In this document: positions 57,264 to 64,000 of the stretch, in pieces
How positions within the stretch are numbered: position 1 is the stretch's first letter
Layout: the number at the start of each line of letters is the position of its first letter
Assembly: GCA_949297715.1 (NCBI GenBank)
Contig: CASFTJ010000004.1
Span: forward strand, 1-64,000
DNA: 64,000 nt
Reading direction: 5' to 3'
Source of the DNA: an uncultured bacterium
GTDB lineage: Bacteria; Cyanobacteriota; Vampirovibrionia; Gastranaerophilales; Gastranaerophilaceae
Notes under the pieces: generated by a model
Seen by the model: only the letters and a program-made list of their open reading frames with translations
Database searches by the model: none
What the model was told of the DNA's origin: nothing
Position numbers and translations under genes: made by a program

Positions 57264-57794
57264 TTAATAATCACTAACTGAAGCATCTTCTTCATCTTGT
57301 AGTGATGAAAGATCACGGCTGTATTTTGCATCAAAATCTTCGGGCATTAAATCCGTATCAGGCCATACCGTATCTTCATCAAACCTGCAGGCATGAAGGT
57401 TTACAGAGGCTGACAAATCTGAATTGCTTAAGTCACTTTCTGAAAATATACATCCTGCCATATCTGTATCAGTAAAGTTGCAGTAAGTCATTTCTGCATA
57501 ACTGCAATCCGCACCGTTTAAAAGAGCTTCTGTAAAATCACATTCAAGAACTCTTGCTCTTGTAAAGTCAACTGATGTTAAATCAGCTCCTGCAAATTTT
57601 ACAAAAGAAAGCGAACAATCTGCAAATGAACTTGAGTTTAAATCAACATCACTAAAATCTATTTCAGAAAGACTTATCCCTGAAAAGTCCACTTCACTAA
57701 GGTCTACGTCCTCCTGCTCCTGTTTCCATTCGTTGAATTTTTCGGGATATTTTTGCAATAATTCGACTAATTCTTCTTTTGTATAATCAATCAT
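57264..57794 (-). CDS. Pentapeptide-repeat protein
   Basis: 176 residues. After a helical start (MIDYTKEELVELLQKYPEKFNEWKQE) come about 18 [A/S/T/C]-[D/N]-[L/F]-x-x type repeats from about residue 31 to 135 (VDLSEVDFSGISLSEIDFSDVDL...GADLTSVDFTRARVLECDFTEALLNGADC), forming a right-handed quadrilateral beta-helix. Last gene of the response-regulator operon. The role of such solo repeat proteins is unclear. Confidence 0.85.
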   Translation of the reverse strand: MIDYTKEELVELLQKYPEKFNEWKQEQEDVDLSEVDFSGISLSEIDFSDVDLNSSSFADCSLSFVKFAGADLTSVDFTRARVLECDFTEALLNGADCSYAEMTYCNFTDTDMAGCIFSESDLSNSDLSASVNLHACRFDEDTVWPDTDLMPEDFDAKYSRDLSSLQDEEDASVSDY

Positions 57795-57821
57795 TCGTTT
57801 CTCCTTTATGTATATTTTTCA

Positions 57822-58451
57822 TTAATTTTTTATTAAATCTGCCTGCATTGCAAGTAATACTGCCTGTGTCCGGCTTGTAACATTCAGTTTCTTAAAGATA
57901 CTATTAAGGTGGCTCTTGACTGTCACCTCTCTTAATACAAGTTTTTCCGCTATATCTTTATTGCTTGCTCCTTTTGCTGCAAGTGCTAATACTTCTTTTT
58001 CCCTGTTTGTTAAAGATTTAATCGTGTTATTTGATTTAAATGACAAATTATTTTTTTGTGCAGATTCTTTTGTCCATTGGCTGCGTCTTAAAACTGCTTC
58101 CATACGGGCTAAAAGGTTTGGCAAAACAAATGGTTTTGTTATATAATCATCCGCACCGATTTTTAGTCCGGCTACAATTTTTTGTTCTTCGGATACTGCC
58201 GTTATCATTATAACCGGAATGTGATTTGTTGTTGAATGCTTTCTGATTGCTTTTAAAGTTGCCCAGCCGTCCATATTTGGCATCATTACATCCAACAAGA
58301 TTATGTCAAAATTTGTGTCTTCTCCTGTTAATATTTCAAGCGCCTGAATTCCGTCTATTGCTACTCGTACATTGTACCCGTAGTAGGGAAGGGCATCTTT
58401 TAAATATTTAGGATTGTCATCGACTAATAATACATTTGCCGTATTTGACAT
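57822..58451 (-). CDS. LuxR-type response regulator (second)
   Basis: 209 residues from ATG 58451, with AAAGGA 6 bases upstream. A receiver domain (NVLLVDDNPKYLKDA.., phospho-acceptor Asp in ILLDVMMPNMDGW, IPVIMITA, GADDYITKP) and a C-terminal LuxR-type HTH (SLTNREKEVLALAAKGASNKDIAEKLVLREVTVKSHLNSIFKKLNVTSRTQAVLLA). Acts as a DNA-binding response regulator. It follows the other response regulator by 10 bases. Confidence 0.92.
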   Translation of the reverse strand: MSNTANVLLVDDNPKYLKDALPYYGYNVRVAIDGIQALEILTGEDTNFDIILLDVMMPNMDGWATLKAIRKHSTTNHIPVIMITAVSEEQKIVAGLKIGADDYITKPFVLPNLLARMEAVLRRSQWTKESAQKNNLSFKSNNTIKSLTNREKEVLALAAKGASNKDIAEKLVLREVTVKSHLNSIFKKLNVTSRTQAVLLAMQADLIKN

Positions 58452-58461
58452 CTTAATTCCT

Positions 58462-59109
58462 TTACACAATGTTATTTTTAAGGGCTTTTAATGCGGCCTG
58501 AAGCCTGTCATCAACTTCTAATTTTTGCAAAATACTTGCAACGTGGGCTTTTGTTGTATTTATACTTATGACAAGAAGCTGCGCTATTTCCATATTTGAA
58601 TATCCTTCTGTCATAAGTTTCAGAATTTGTTTTTCTCTTGAGGTTAAATCGTAATCTTTTCCGCTTGCATCAGTGTCAAAATTGTGAGATGTCGTTGATG
58701 CTTTTAATACAATGTGTGCTATGCTCGGATCAAACCAGGCTGCTCCGTCTGCTACCGATTGAACTACTGATACAAGTCTTTGAGGGTTAATTTCTTTTGA
58801 ACAATATGCATTTGCGCCGGCCTTAAGGCTGTTCATAACTTCTTTTTCGTCATTGTGAGATGTTAGGATAATTATTTTTACATCTTTATTAGCCGAACGA
58901 ATTTGCTTGGTTGCCTCAATCCCGTTCATGTTTGGCAATCCCAAGTCCATTATTATGACATCAATAGGATGTTCCTTAAAAACCTCAATTGCTTTTTCGG
59001 CGGATTCTGCTTCATAAATATTCTCAATGTAATCGACTCCTTCAAATGTTGTTTTGAGCCCAAATCTTGTTAATTCATGATCTTCTACTATAAGAATATT
59101 GGTTTTCAT
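58462..59109 (-). CDS. LuxR-type response regulator (first)
   Basis: 215 residues: a receiver domain (ILIVEDHELTRFGLKTTF, phospho-acceptor Asp in DVIIMDLGLPNMNG, VKIIILTSH, GANAYCSKE) and a LuxR HTH (DLTSREKQILKLMTEGYSNMEIAQLLVISINTTKAHVASILQKLEVDDRLQAALKAL). The start overlaps the TPR gene's stop (ATGA, 59106-59109). No histidine kinase is encoded in the operon. Confidence 0.92.
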   Translation of the reverse strand: MKTNILIVEDHELTRFGLKTTFEGVDYIENIYEAESAEKAIEVFKEHPIDVIIMDLGLPNMNGIEATKQIRSANKDVKIIILTSHNDEKEVMNSLKAGANAYCSKEINPQRLVSVVQSVADGAAWFDPSIAHIVLKASTTSHNFDTDASGKDYDLTSREKQILKLMTEGYSNMEIAQLLVISINTTKAHVASILQKLEVDDRLQAALKALKNNIV

Positions 59110-60653
59110 ATATTCAATTCCTCTTTAGCGGGAGTATAATCCGGATTTAATTTAAGGCTTCTTTTAAAATTGGCATCGGCATTTTCGGTTTGTCCCTCAG
59201 CTTTCGCTATAAGCCCTTGATAATAATAATATCTAAAATCATTTTCGTCAATATATCCTGCGATTGAAAGATAAAATTTTGCTTGTCTGTAATTCTGTTT
59301 TTCTATTTCAACCCGTGCAAGATCTATCCAGGCATCTTTGTAGGTGAGATTTATTGAAATTGCGTGTTTTAAGTAATTCACTTCTCTGCTTTTGTCAAAA
59401 AGCGCCATGTAATAATAAGCTTCTGCACAATCTGAATGGGTTTTGAGAATTTTTGCTATAATATCTTTCGATTTTTTTTCATTATCAAGCATTTGGTATG
59501 TTTCTGCAACTTTTATTTCAGGAATTTGTGAATTTTTTTCTTTTGACGCTGCAGATTCATAATATTTTAATGCTGTTTTATAATCTTTGTTGCGGAAGTT
59601 TACATCTCCCAACACTAAAAGCGCCATCACGTTTCGCTTGTTTAAATCGTACGCTTTTTGCGCAAAATCTTCGGCTTTTTCGTATTCTTTCATTTCGTAA
59701 TATACTCTTGAAAGCAGTGCATATACTTCTTTGTTGCTTTTCTTTTTGGACGAAACTGCGCTTTGAAGTGCTTTCAGCGCTTTGCTCAGGTCTTTTTCGT
59801 AGTAATAATAATATCCGAGATGATAATTTTTTATAGATTCACTTTTTTGAGTTTTGTAGAGAATATATTGTTCAAGTGAATTTATTTTATTTGAGTATTC
59901 TGCTGATATAAAAGGCTGTTCCTTAATCGAGGCAACTATTTTTAGTGCATCTTTCGGATTTTTACCTTGGGATAGAATTTCTGCTTTAAGTCTTGAATAA
60001 TTCATGTTTGCCGGATTTTTGGAAATGGCTGTATCAATGTACTTGTTTGCATTTTCAAAATCTCCTGACTTTAAAGAACCAAGTGCCGCAAGGTAATTAG
60101 CATAATCGCTTCCCTGCATCAATATGGTATTTTTGACAAGTTCTGCCGTTGCTTCTCTGCTTTGGTCATTATAGATTATGTTAGAAAATACTTCCCCGAG
60201 GTATATTTCATCCTGTCTTGACAATTTTGCAGACGGAAAATAAAATCTTTTTATTTCTTCGGTTAAAATATTTGAAATTTCTTTATCGTAAACTTTTTTC
60301 AGTGAAAGTTCAGCAAGGTTAAAAAGGCCAATATCCGCCATTTTTGTTGCAAGCTGTAAATATGCGTAGTCACTTGGATTGATACTTTGTATCAAAACCG
60401 CAAAATCTGCGTATGCCGATCTTACGTTGCTTTGCATAAATCTGTTTAAGCCGATTGCATATTGGTTATATACTTCATTTTTGGTTAAAGTTGCTTTTTG
60501 GGGTTCCAGAAATATAAAGTCGTGTGATGGTTTTTTATTTAGAGGATTTGCCGGCTGAATTTTTGCGTAAGGGTTCTCTGCCGCCAATACTCTGCCGCAG
60601 CCTATACACAATCCCATTATTATCAACATTAACTTTATATTGTTTTTTATCAA
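59106..60653 (-). CDS. Secreted TPR protein of the signalling operon
   Basis: 515 residues with a signal peptide (MIKNNIKLMLIIMGLCIGCGRVLA) and many TPRs (YHLGYYYYYEKDLSKALKALQSAVSSKKKSNKEVYALLSRVYYEMKEYEKAEDFAQKAYDLNKRNVMALLVLGDVNFRNKDYKTALKYYESAA). Would be periplasmic. Sits between the HD-GYP gene (12 bases) and the first response regulator (4-base overlap), so it may link envelope state to the regulators. Confidence 0.8.
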   Translation of the reverse strand: MIKNNIKLMLIIMGLCIGCGRVLAAENPYAKIQPANPLNKKPSHDFIFLEPQKATLTKNEVYNQYAIGLNRFMQSNVRSAYADFAVLIQSINPSDYAYLQLATKMADIGLFNLAELSLKKVYDKEISNILTEEIKRFYFPSAKLSRQDEIYLGEVFSNIIYNDQSREATAELVKNTILMQGSDYANYLAALGSLKSGDFENANKYIDTAISKNPANMNYSRLKAEILSQGKNPKDALKIVASIKEQPFISAEYSNKINSLEQYILYKTQKSESIKNYHLGYYYYYEKDLSKALKALQSAVSSKKKSNKEVYALLSRVYYEMKEYEKAEDFAQKAYDLNKRNVMALLVLGDVNFRNKDYKTALKYYESAASKEKNSQIPEIKVAETYQMLDNEKKSKDIIAKILKTHSDCAEAYYYMALFDKSREVNYLKHAISINLTYKDAWIDLARVEIEKQNYRQAKFYLSIAGYIDENDFRYYYYQGLIAKAEGQTENADANFKRSLKLNPDYTPAKEELNI

Positions 60654-60665
60654 ATTTAACTCACC

Positions 60666-62396
60666 TTACTCTTCTATTTTACCAGAATAATAGTAATTAA
60701 ACAAATCTATAATATTTTTTTCTTCAGAATCTATATTTTCATTTACGCTGTAATTGTAAATGTCTAGTAAATTATAGCGGCTTAGCTTTTCAGCATCTTC
60801 TTTTTTAAAGCTGTGGTGGTTTTCGGTCAGGAATACTTTTATAATTTTATCAACCGAAATTTTTAAAAATACATCCACAAGGCTTTTATCAAAATGAGTG
60901 CCGGAATCTTTGATTAAAATATCTATAACATTTTTAATCGGCATTTTATCACGGTAGTGTCTGCGGGAGGTTATTGCATCAAAAACGTCTGCTACGGCAA
61001 GAATTCTTCCTCCATAGGGAATTTCTTCGCCCTTAAGATGTCTGTAATAACCGTTTCCGTCATATTTTTCGTGGTGGGTACAAGCAATTTCCGTTATTAT
61101 TCTAAAATCGCTCGACATACTGATGTTGTCAAGAATATTATGGGTAATCTTGACGTGTTCCTGTATGTGACTGTATTCTTCGGGGGTTAGTTTACCTTCT
61201 TTTTGAAGAACGCTGTCACGAATCCCGATTTTGCCAATATCGTGTAAAATTGCCGCTTTTTCAATTAGTTCTTTAGTTTTTTCATCAAGGTTAAGCGCAT
61301 TTGCAAGAAGCATTGCGTAAAGCTTTACTCTTTGCGAATGACCTGCCGTAATTTTGTCGCGGGCATCTATTGAGGAGGCAAGAGTGTTAATAAAACTTTC
61401 AAATAATTCCTTTTGCTCTCTGTAAAGTTGTTTTTGCTGTTCGAAAAGCTGGGCATTTTCCAATGCTATGCTTGCACTTCCGCCGATTGCAACAAGCAAA
61501 TCCTCATCGTTTTTGGTGAAGGTTCCGTTCGCTTTATTTAAAACCTGAAATGCGCCTATTATTTCCTGATTGTTGTTTTTTATCGGCATGCAAAGAATGG
61601 TTTTTGTTTTGTAGCCTGTTTTCAAATCGACATCTTTGTTGAATCTTAAGTCATTATAAGCGTCTGCAATATTAAGGGTTTCACCGGTTTTTACAACGTA
61701 ACCCGCAAGCCCTTTTGTTGCCGGAAATCTTATTTCCTGACTGTCCATGCCAAGCGCAACTTTTGACCAGAGTTCGTCTTTTTCCTTGTCATAAATGAAT
61801 ACTGTGCATCTGTCAGCTTGCATTGCATTTTTGGTTTCTTCCGCTATAACTTTCAAAAGTACATTTATGTCCGTCAGCGCCGTTATTGAACGTCCGATTT
61901 TGACAAGGGATATTAAAGGATCATTTTGTATGGAGATTGAGAAATTTTCCCCGTTTTTAATCTGTTTTATTCTTCCTGCTATGTATGTGCTTAAAGAAAA
62001 TTCATCTTCTTCTGAAGCATAGTTTCTAGCGTTTTCGTAATGCAGCAGTGCTACTTTGTCGTTACCTTCTGCATAACAGATGCTTCCTGACACAAATTCG
62101 TTTACAAGCTTTGCAGTCACTGAATTTGAATAATCTGCCATATACGCCCCGTCATGCATCAGAGCCAGTGAATTTTGGTAATTGCTTTTGTCTATTATAT
62201 AGTTTGTAAGTCCGAGAAAACTTAAACATACTGATATATAAGGGATAGAATTAATTTTTTTAAAACAATTAAGGGCAGAGTTAAAATCTTCTTTTGCCTT
62301 TGTTGCATTGTTTTTGTGCAGATCATTAAGAGCCTCTCTAATAAGTGCTCTTCCTTCTGAACCTGCATTATTGTCTTTTTCTTCCAACTTTTTCAT
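60666..62396 (-). CDS. GAF-domain HD-GYP-type phosphodiesterase
   Basis: 576 residues from ATG 62396 (a GTG two codons upstream is less likely). TPR-like helices at the N-terminus (about 1-150), then a GAF domain (about 180-320, IGRSITALTDINVLLKVIAEETKNAMQADRCTVFIYD), and an HD-GYP domain (about 340-545) with HDIGKIG and HHEKYDGNGYYRHLKGEEIPYGGRILAVADVFDAITS. The usual GYP triplet is GYY here. HD-GYP proteins degrade cyclic-di-GMP or other cyclic dinucleotides. First gene of the operon leading to the two response regulators. Confidence 0.88.
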   Translation of the reverse strand: MKKLEEKDNNAGSEGRALIREALNDLHKNNATKAKEDFNSALNCFKKINSIPYISVCLSFLGLTNYIIDKSNYQNSLALMHDGAYMADYSNSVTAKLVNEFVSGSICYAEGNDKVALLHYENARNYASEEDEFSLSTYIAGRIKQIKNGENFSISIQNDPLISLVKIGRSITALTDINVLLKVIAEETKNAMQADRCTVFIYDKEKDELWSKVALGMDSQEIRFPATKGLAGYVVKTGETLNIADAYNDLRFNKDVDLKTGYKTKTILCMPIKNNNQEIIGAFQVLNKANGTFTKNDEDLLVAIGGSASIALENAQLFEQQKQLYREQKELFESFINTLASSIDARDKITAGHSQRVKLYAMLLANALNLDEKTKELIEKAAILHDIGKIGIRDSVLQKEGKLTPEEYSHIQEHVKITHNILDNISMSSDFRIITEIACTHHEKYDGNGYYRHLKGEEIPYGGRILAVADVFDAITSRRHYRDKMPIKNVIDILIKDSGTHFDKSLVDVFLKISVDKIIKVFLTENHHSFKKEDAEKLSRYNLLDIYNYSVNENIDSEEKNIIDLFNYYYSGKIEE

Positions 62397-62501
62397 AACC
62401 ACACCTAAAAAAACTATAATTTGATTATAACGTATTTTATGTTAGAATTCAATCATATAACAGGTACAAAAAGTGTATTTTGGAAAAATAAGGAGGGTAT
62501 G

Positions 62502-63329
62502 ATGAAAAGAATTTTAATGTCGATATTTTTTGCATTTGTTATTGCGTTGCCTACGTTTGCGGCATACGACACTGCAGAAAGAGTTCCTGTTGTCGGCAAG
62601 CAAATTGTTACAAAGAACGGTTTGCCTTCAACAATTACTTTTAAGATAGTTGATACGGATGCAGATAATTCAGCGGCTACAACCAGTAAAGTTATAGAAG
62701 TAAGTAAGCAGGATTTGATTTATGCCGGAAATGACAACGAAGTTGCGGCTGTTATTGCTCACGAAATAGGAACTGTTATGAATGCGCAAGTGTCAAAAGA
62801 AAACTTTCGTAACCTTGCAAAAGCAGCTTTGGCTAATACTTTGAGTGAAGATAATATTATCAATACCGCAGCAAACAGTGATTTTACAAATAATAAAATT
62901 TCGCAAAGTGATGCAATGGATGCTGATATTACGGGAGTTGACTTAATGATTGCAGCAGATTATAACCCGCTTGCAATGGTTGTTTGGGTTACTAAAATGC
63001 CCGGAAGCTTTTGGGAATCTATAAAAGGTGATCCTTCAAACTCCAAAAGAGCTATGAATATTTACGATTACCTGCTTTATAATTATCCTTCAAAAGTTAA
63101 AGCAGGATATGCTTGTAATGAATATCGCTTCTTCTTAACTTATGCAGATCCGATTGTTGAAAAAAGAAATTCCAGCGAGAAAAAATTGGAAAAATTTCAA
63201 AAAGAACAAGCTAAAAAGAAATCAGAAAGAGCTAAACAAATTGCAAGATATAAGGCTACAGGCGGGGTGAACGGCTGGGATGCGACTTATACCCTGCTTG
63301 AAAATTTCGCTAATTCATCTGAAAAGTAA
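62502..63329 (+). CDS. M48-like secreted protein with degenerate HExxH
   Basis: ATG 62502 is chosen (275 residues) with AGGAGGG a few bases upstream and a signal peptide (MKRILMSIFFAFVIALPTFA). The M48-like core reads AAVIAHEIGTVMNAQVS, so the second His of HExxH is Thr91 (H87-E88-x-x-T91). The downstream acidic ligand motif (ExxAD) reads DAMDADITGVDLM. The pattern of later GYxP-like elements (ADYNPLAMVVWVTKMP) is kept. Loss of zinc ligands predicts no peptidase activity. A Lys-rich coiled C-terminal helix (about 225-255) follows. Confidence 0.75.
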   Translation: MKRILMSIFFAFVIALPTFAAYDTAERVPVVGKQIVTKNGLPSTITFKIVDTDADNSAATTSKVIEVSKQDLIYAGNDNEVAAVIAHEIGTVMNAQVSKENFRNLAKAALANTLSEDNIINTAANSDFTNNKISQSDAMDADITGVDLMIAADYNPLAMVVWVTKMPGSFWESIKGDPSNSKRAMNIYDYLLYNYPSKVKAGYACNEYRFFLTYADPIVEKRNSSEKKLEKFQKEQAKKKSERAKQIARYKATGGVNGWDATYTLLENFANSSEK

Positions 63330-63342
63330 TTAATATAAAAAT

Positions 63343-63378
63343 AAAAAATCCGGCTTAATTTTTAAAGCCGGATTTTTT
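63343..63378. terminator. Bidirectional terminator
   Basis: AAAAAATCCGGCTT (63343-63356) pairs with its complement (63365-63378), with A and T tracts on either side, between convergent genes. Confidence 0.85.
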
Positions 63379-63395
63379 TATGGGTTATTTAAAAT

Positions 63396-63914
63396 TTAAT
63401 CAATACCCATCATTCCGTTAAATAAATTCTGAAGTGGAGAGCGTCTTGCTTTAGCCGCTGCCCATTCGGCATCTAAAGCATCCAATTTACCTCCGACGGC
63501 ATTGTATAATTCTTTAATGGCGGCTTCTGCACGGTCTTGTTCTGTTTCAAACTGTGCGCGAATTTTTTGGAGTTCTCCATTATCTAAAAATTTCCCGCCG
63601 CAGCCGTAGCATTCATCTATCTGGATTTGATGAAGTGAGCTTGCAAAGTTTTTGACCATTTTCATCCCGCAAACAGGACAGATTCTTGTTTGGGATTCGT
63701 CTACTTTTATAAAAGTTTTGCCTTGAATTGCGTTAAGAATTTCATCAATGCTTTCCGCTTTTTCATCAAATTTTTTGAACTCTCTATTGTCAAAGAAAAT
63801 TCCGCCGCAGCCGTTAAGACATAAATCCAGGTTTTTATTTTCCGCAGGTATCGGTATTTTTACCATCGGTTTGCCGCAAGCAGGACAATTTATTATTTCT
63901 TTTGTATCAGCCAT
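63396..63914 (-). CDS. Protein with two TFIIB-type zinc ribbons
   Basis: 172 residues with two zf-TFIIB repeats: CPACGKPM..LDLCLNGCGGIFFDNREFKKFDE and CPVCGMKM..IDECYGCGGKFLDNGELQKI, followed by a helical tail (ETEQDRAEAAIKELYNAVGGKLDAL). Such ribbon proteins bind zinc and perhaps nucleic acid or protein. An AGGAGG site lies 6 bases before the ATG. Confidence 0.88.
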   Translation of the reverse strand: MADTKEIINCPACGKPMVKIPIPAENKNLDLCLNGCGGIFFDNREFKKFDEKAESIDEILNAIQGKTFIKVDESQTRICPVCGMKMVKNFASSLHQIQIDECYGCGGKFLDNGELQKIRAQFETEQDRAEAAIKELYNAVGGKLDALDAEWAAAKARRSPLQNLFNGMMGID

Positions 63915-63941
63915 TTTAATCCTCCTAATTTTATACAGGCT

Positions 63942-63970
63942 ATCTTAATATATTTTAACATTTCTGTCAA
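63942..63970 (-). promoter_or_regulatory. Promoter of the double zinc-ribbon gene
   Basis: Minus-strand TTGACA (63965-63970), a 17-base spacer and TAAGAT (63942-63947), about 28 bases before the start codon at 63914. Confidence 0.7.
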
Positions 63971-64000
63971 TGCTTTTGCTTTTTAAACCGTGCCGGCAAA

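Overview
The window is a low-GC, gene-dense bacterial chromosome segment from a diderm (two-membrane) bacterium. Diderm signs are lptB with an LptF/G-type permease, a TonB/ExbB/ExbD/ExbD cluster, flagellar export genes and many signal peptides. The mix of pseudopilin-like proteins with Cys-rich C-termini, many TPR proteins, LuxR-type response regulators and small lineage-specific secreted proteins suggests a non-photosynthetic relative of Cyanobacteria (Vampirovibrionia/Melainabacteria, probably Gastranaerophilales). That placement is an inference from gene content; no rRNA or other decisive marker is present. I see no tRNA, rRNA, CRISPR array, insertion sequence or integrase.

Layout. 1-8.9 kb: tail of a pseudopilin-like gene, a hairpin-rich gap, a LysM membrane protein divergent from ruvC, a matrixin-like protein with a broken active site, mtnA, miaB, a short AbrB-type protein, small secreted proteins, a YkgJ-type Cys-cluster protein and a reverse rubrerythrin. 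9-17.6 kb: an XRE regulator divergent from a pseudopilin-like gene, an acyl-CoA synthetase operon, dnaK, small hypotheticals and gatA. 17.7-24.7 kb: a three-gene minus-strand operon of a giant single-pass protein with a TonB-like C-terminus, a sigma-70-like factor and a zinc-ribbon/P-loop NTPase/TPR protein. 25-30.3 kb: hemW, then fliR-fliQ-fliP-fliO-fliN/M. 30.4-34.3 kb: a pair related to both corrinoid iron-sulfur protein subunits, overlapping ftsH. 34.5-41.5 kb: HU, SpoIID-like, speB, ligA and a SIMPL protein. 41.6-52.6 kb: a repeat-built 822-residue protein, a NAGPA-type protein with LptF/G and LptB, a tiny 15-codon gene with its own terminator, and the TonB system with two related secreted proteins. 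52.7-57.2 kb: trpS, a DedA/YqaA-like protein, TPR proteins and DAHP synthase. 57.2-62.4 kb: a signalling operon of GAF/HD-GYP, TPR, two LuxR-type response regulators and a pentapeptide-repeat protein. 62.5-64 kb: an M48-like protein with a degenerate active site and a double zinc-ribbon protein.

Themes. At least seven genes have a -10 box only 6-7 bases before the start codon and no Shine-Dalgarno sequence, which predicts leaderless mRNAs. Two exported zincin-like proteins have lost catalytic or metal-binding residues. The most system-like novelties are the sigma factor/NTPase/TonB-C operon and the corrinoid protein pair without CODH/ACS genes nearby. Pathway links such as corrinoid methyl transfer to methionine synthesis are inference.
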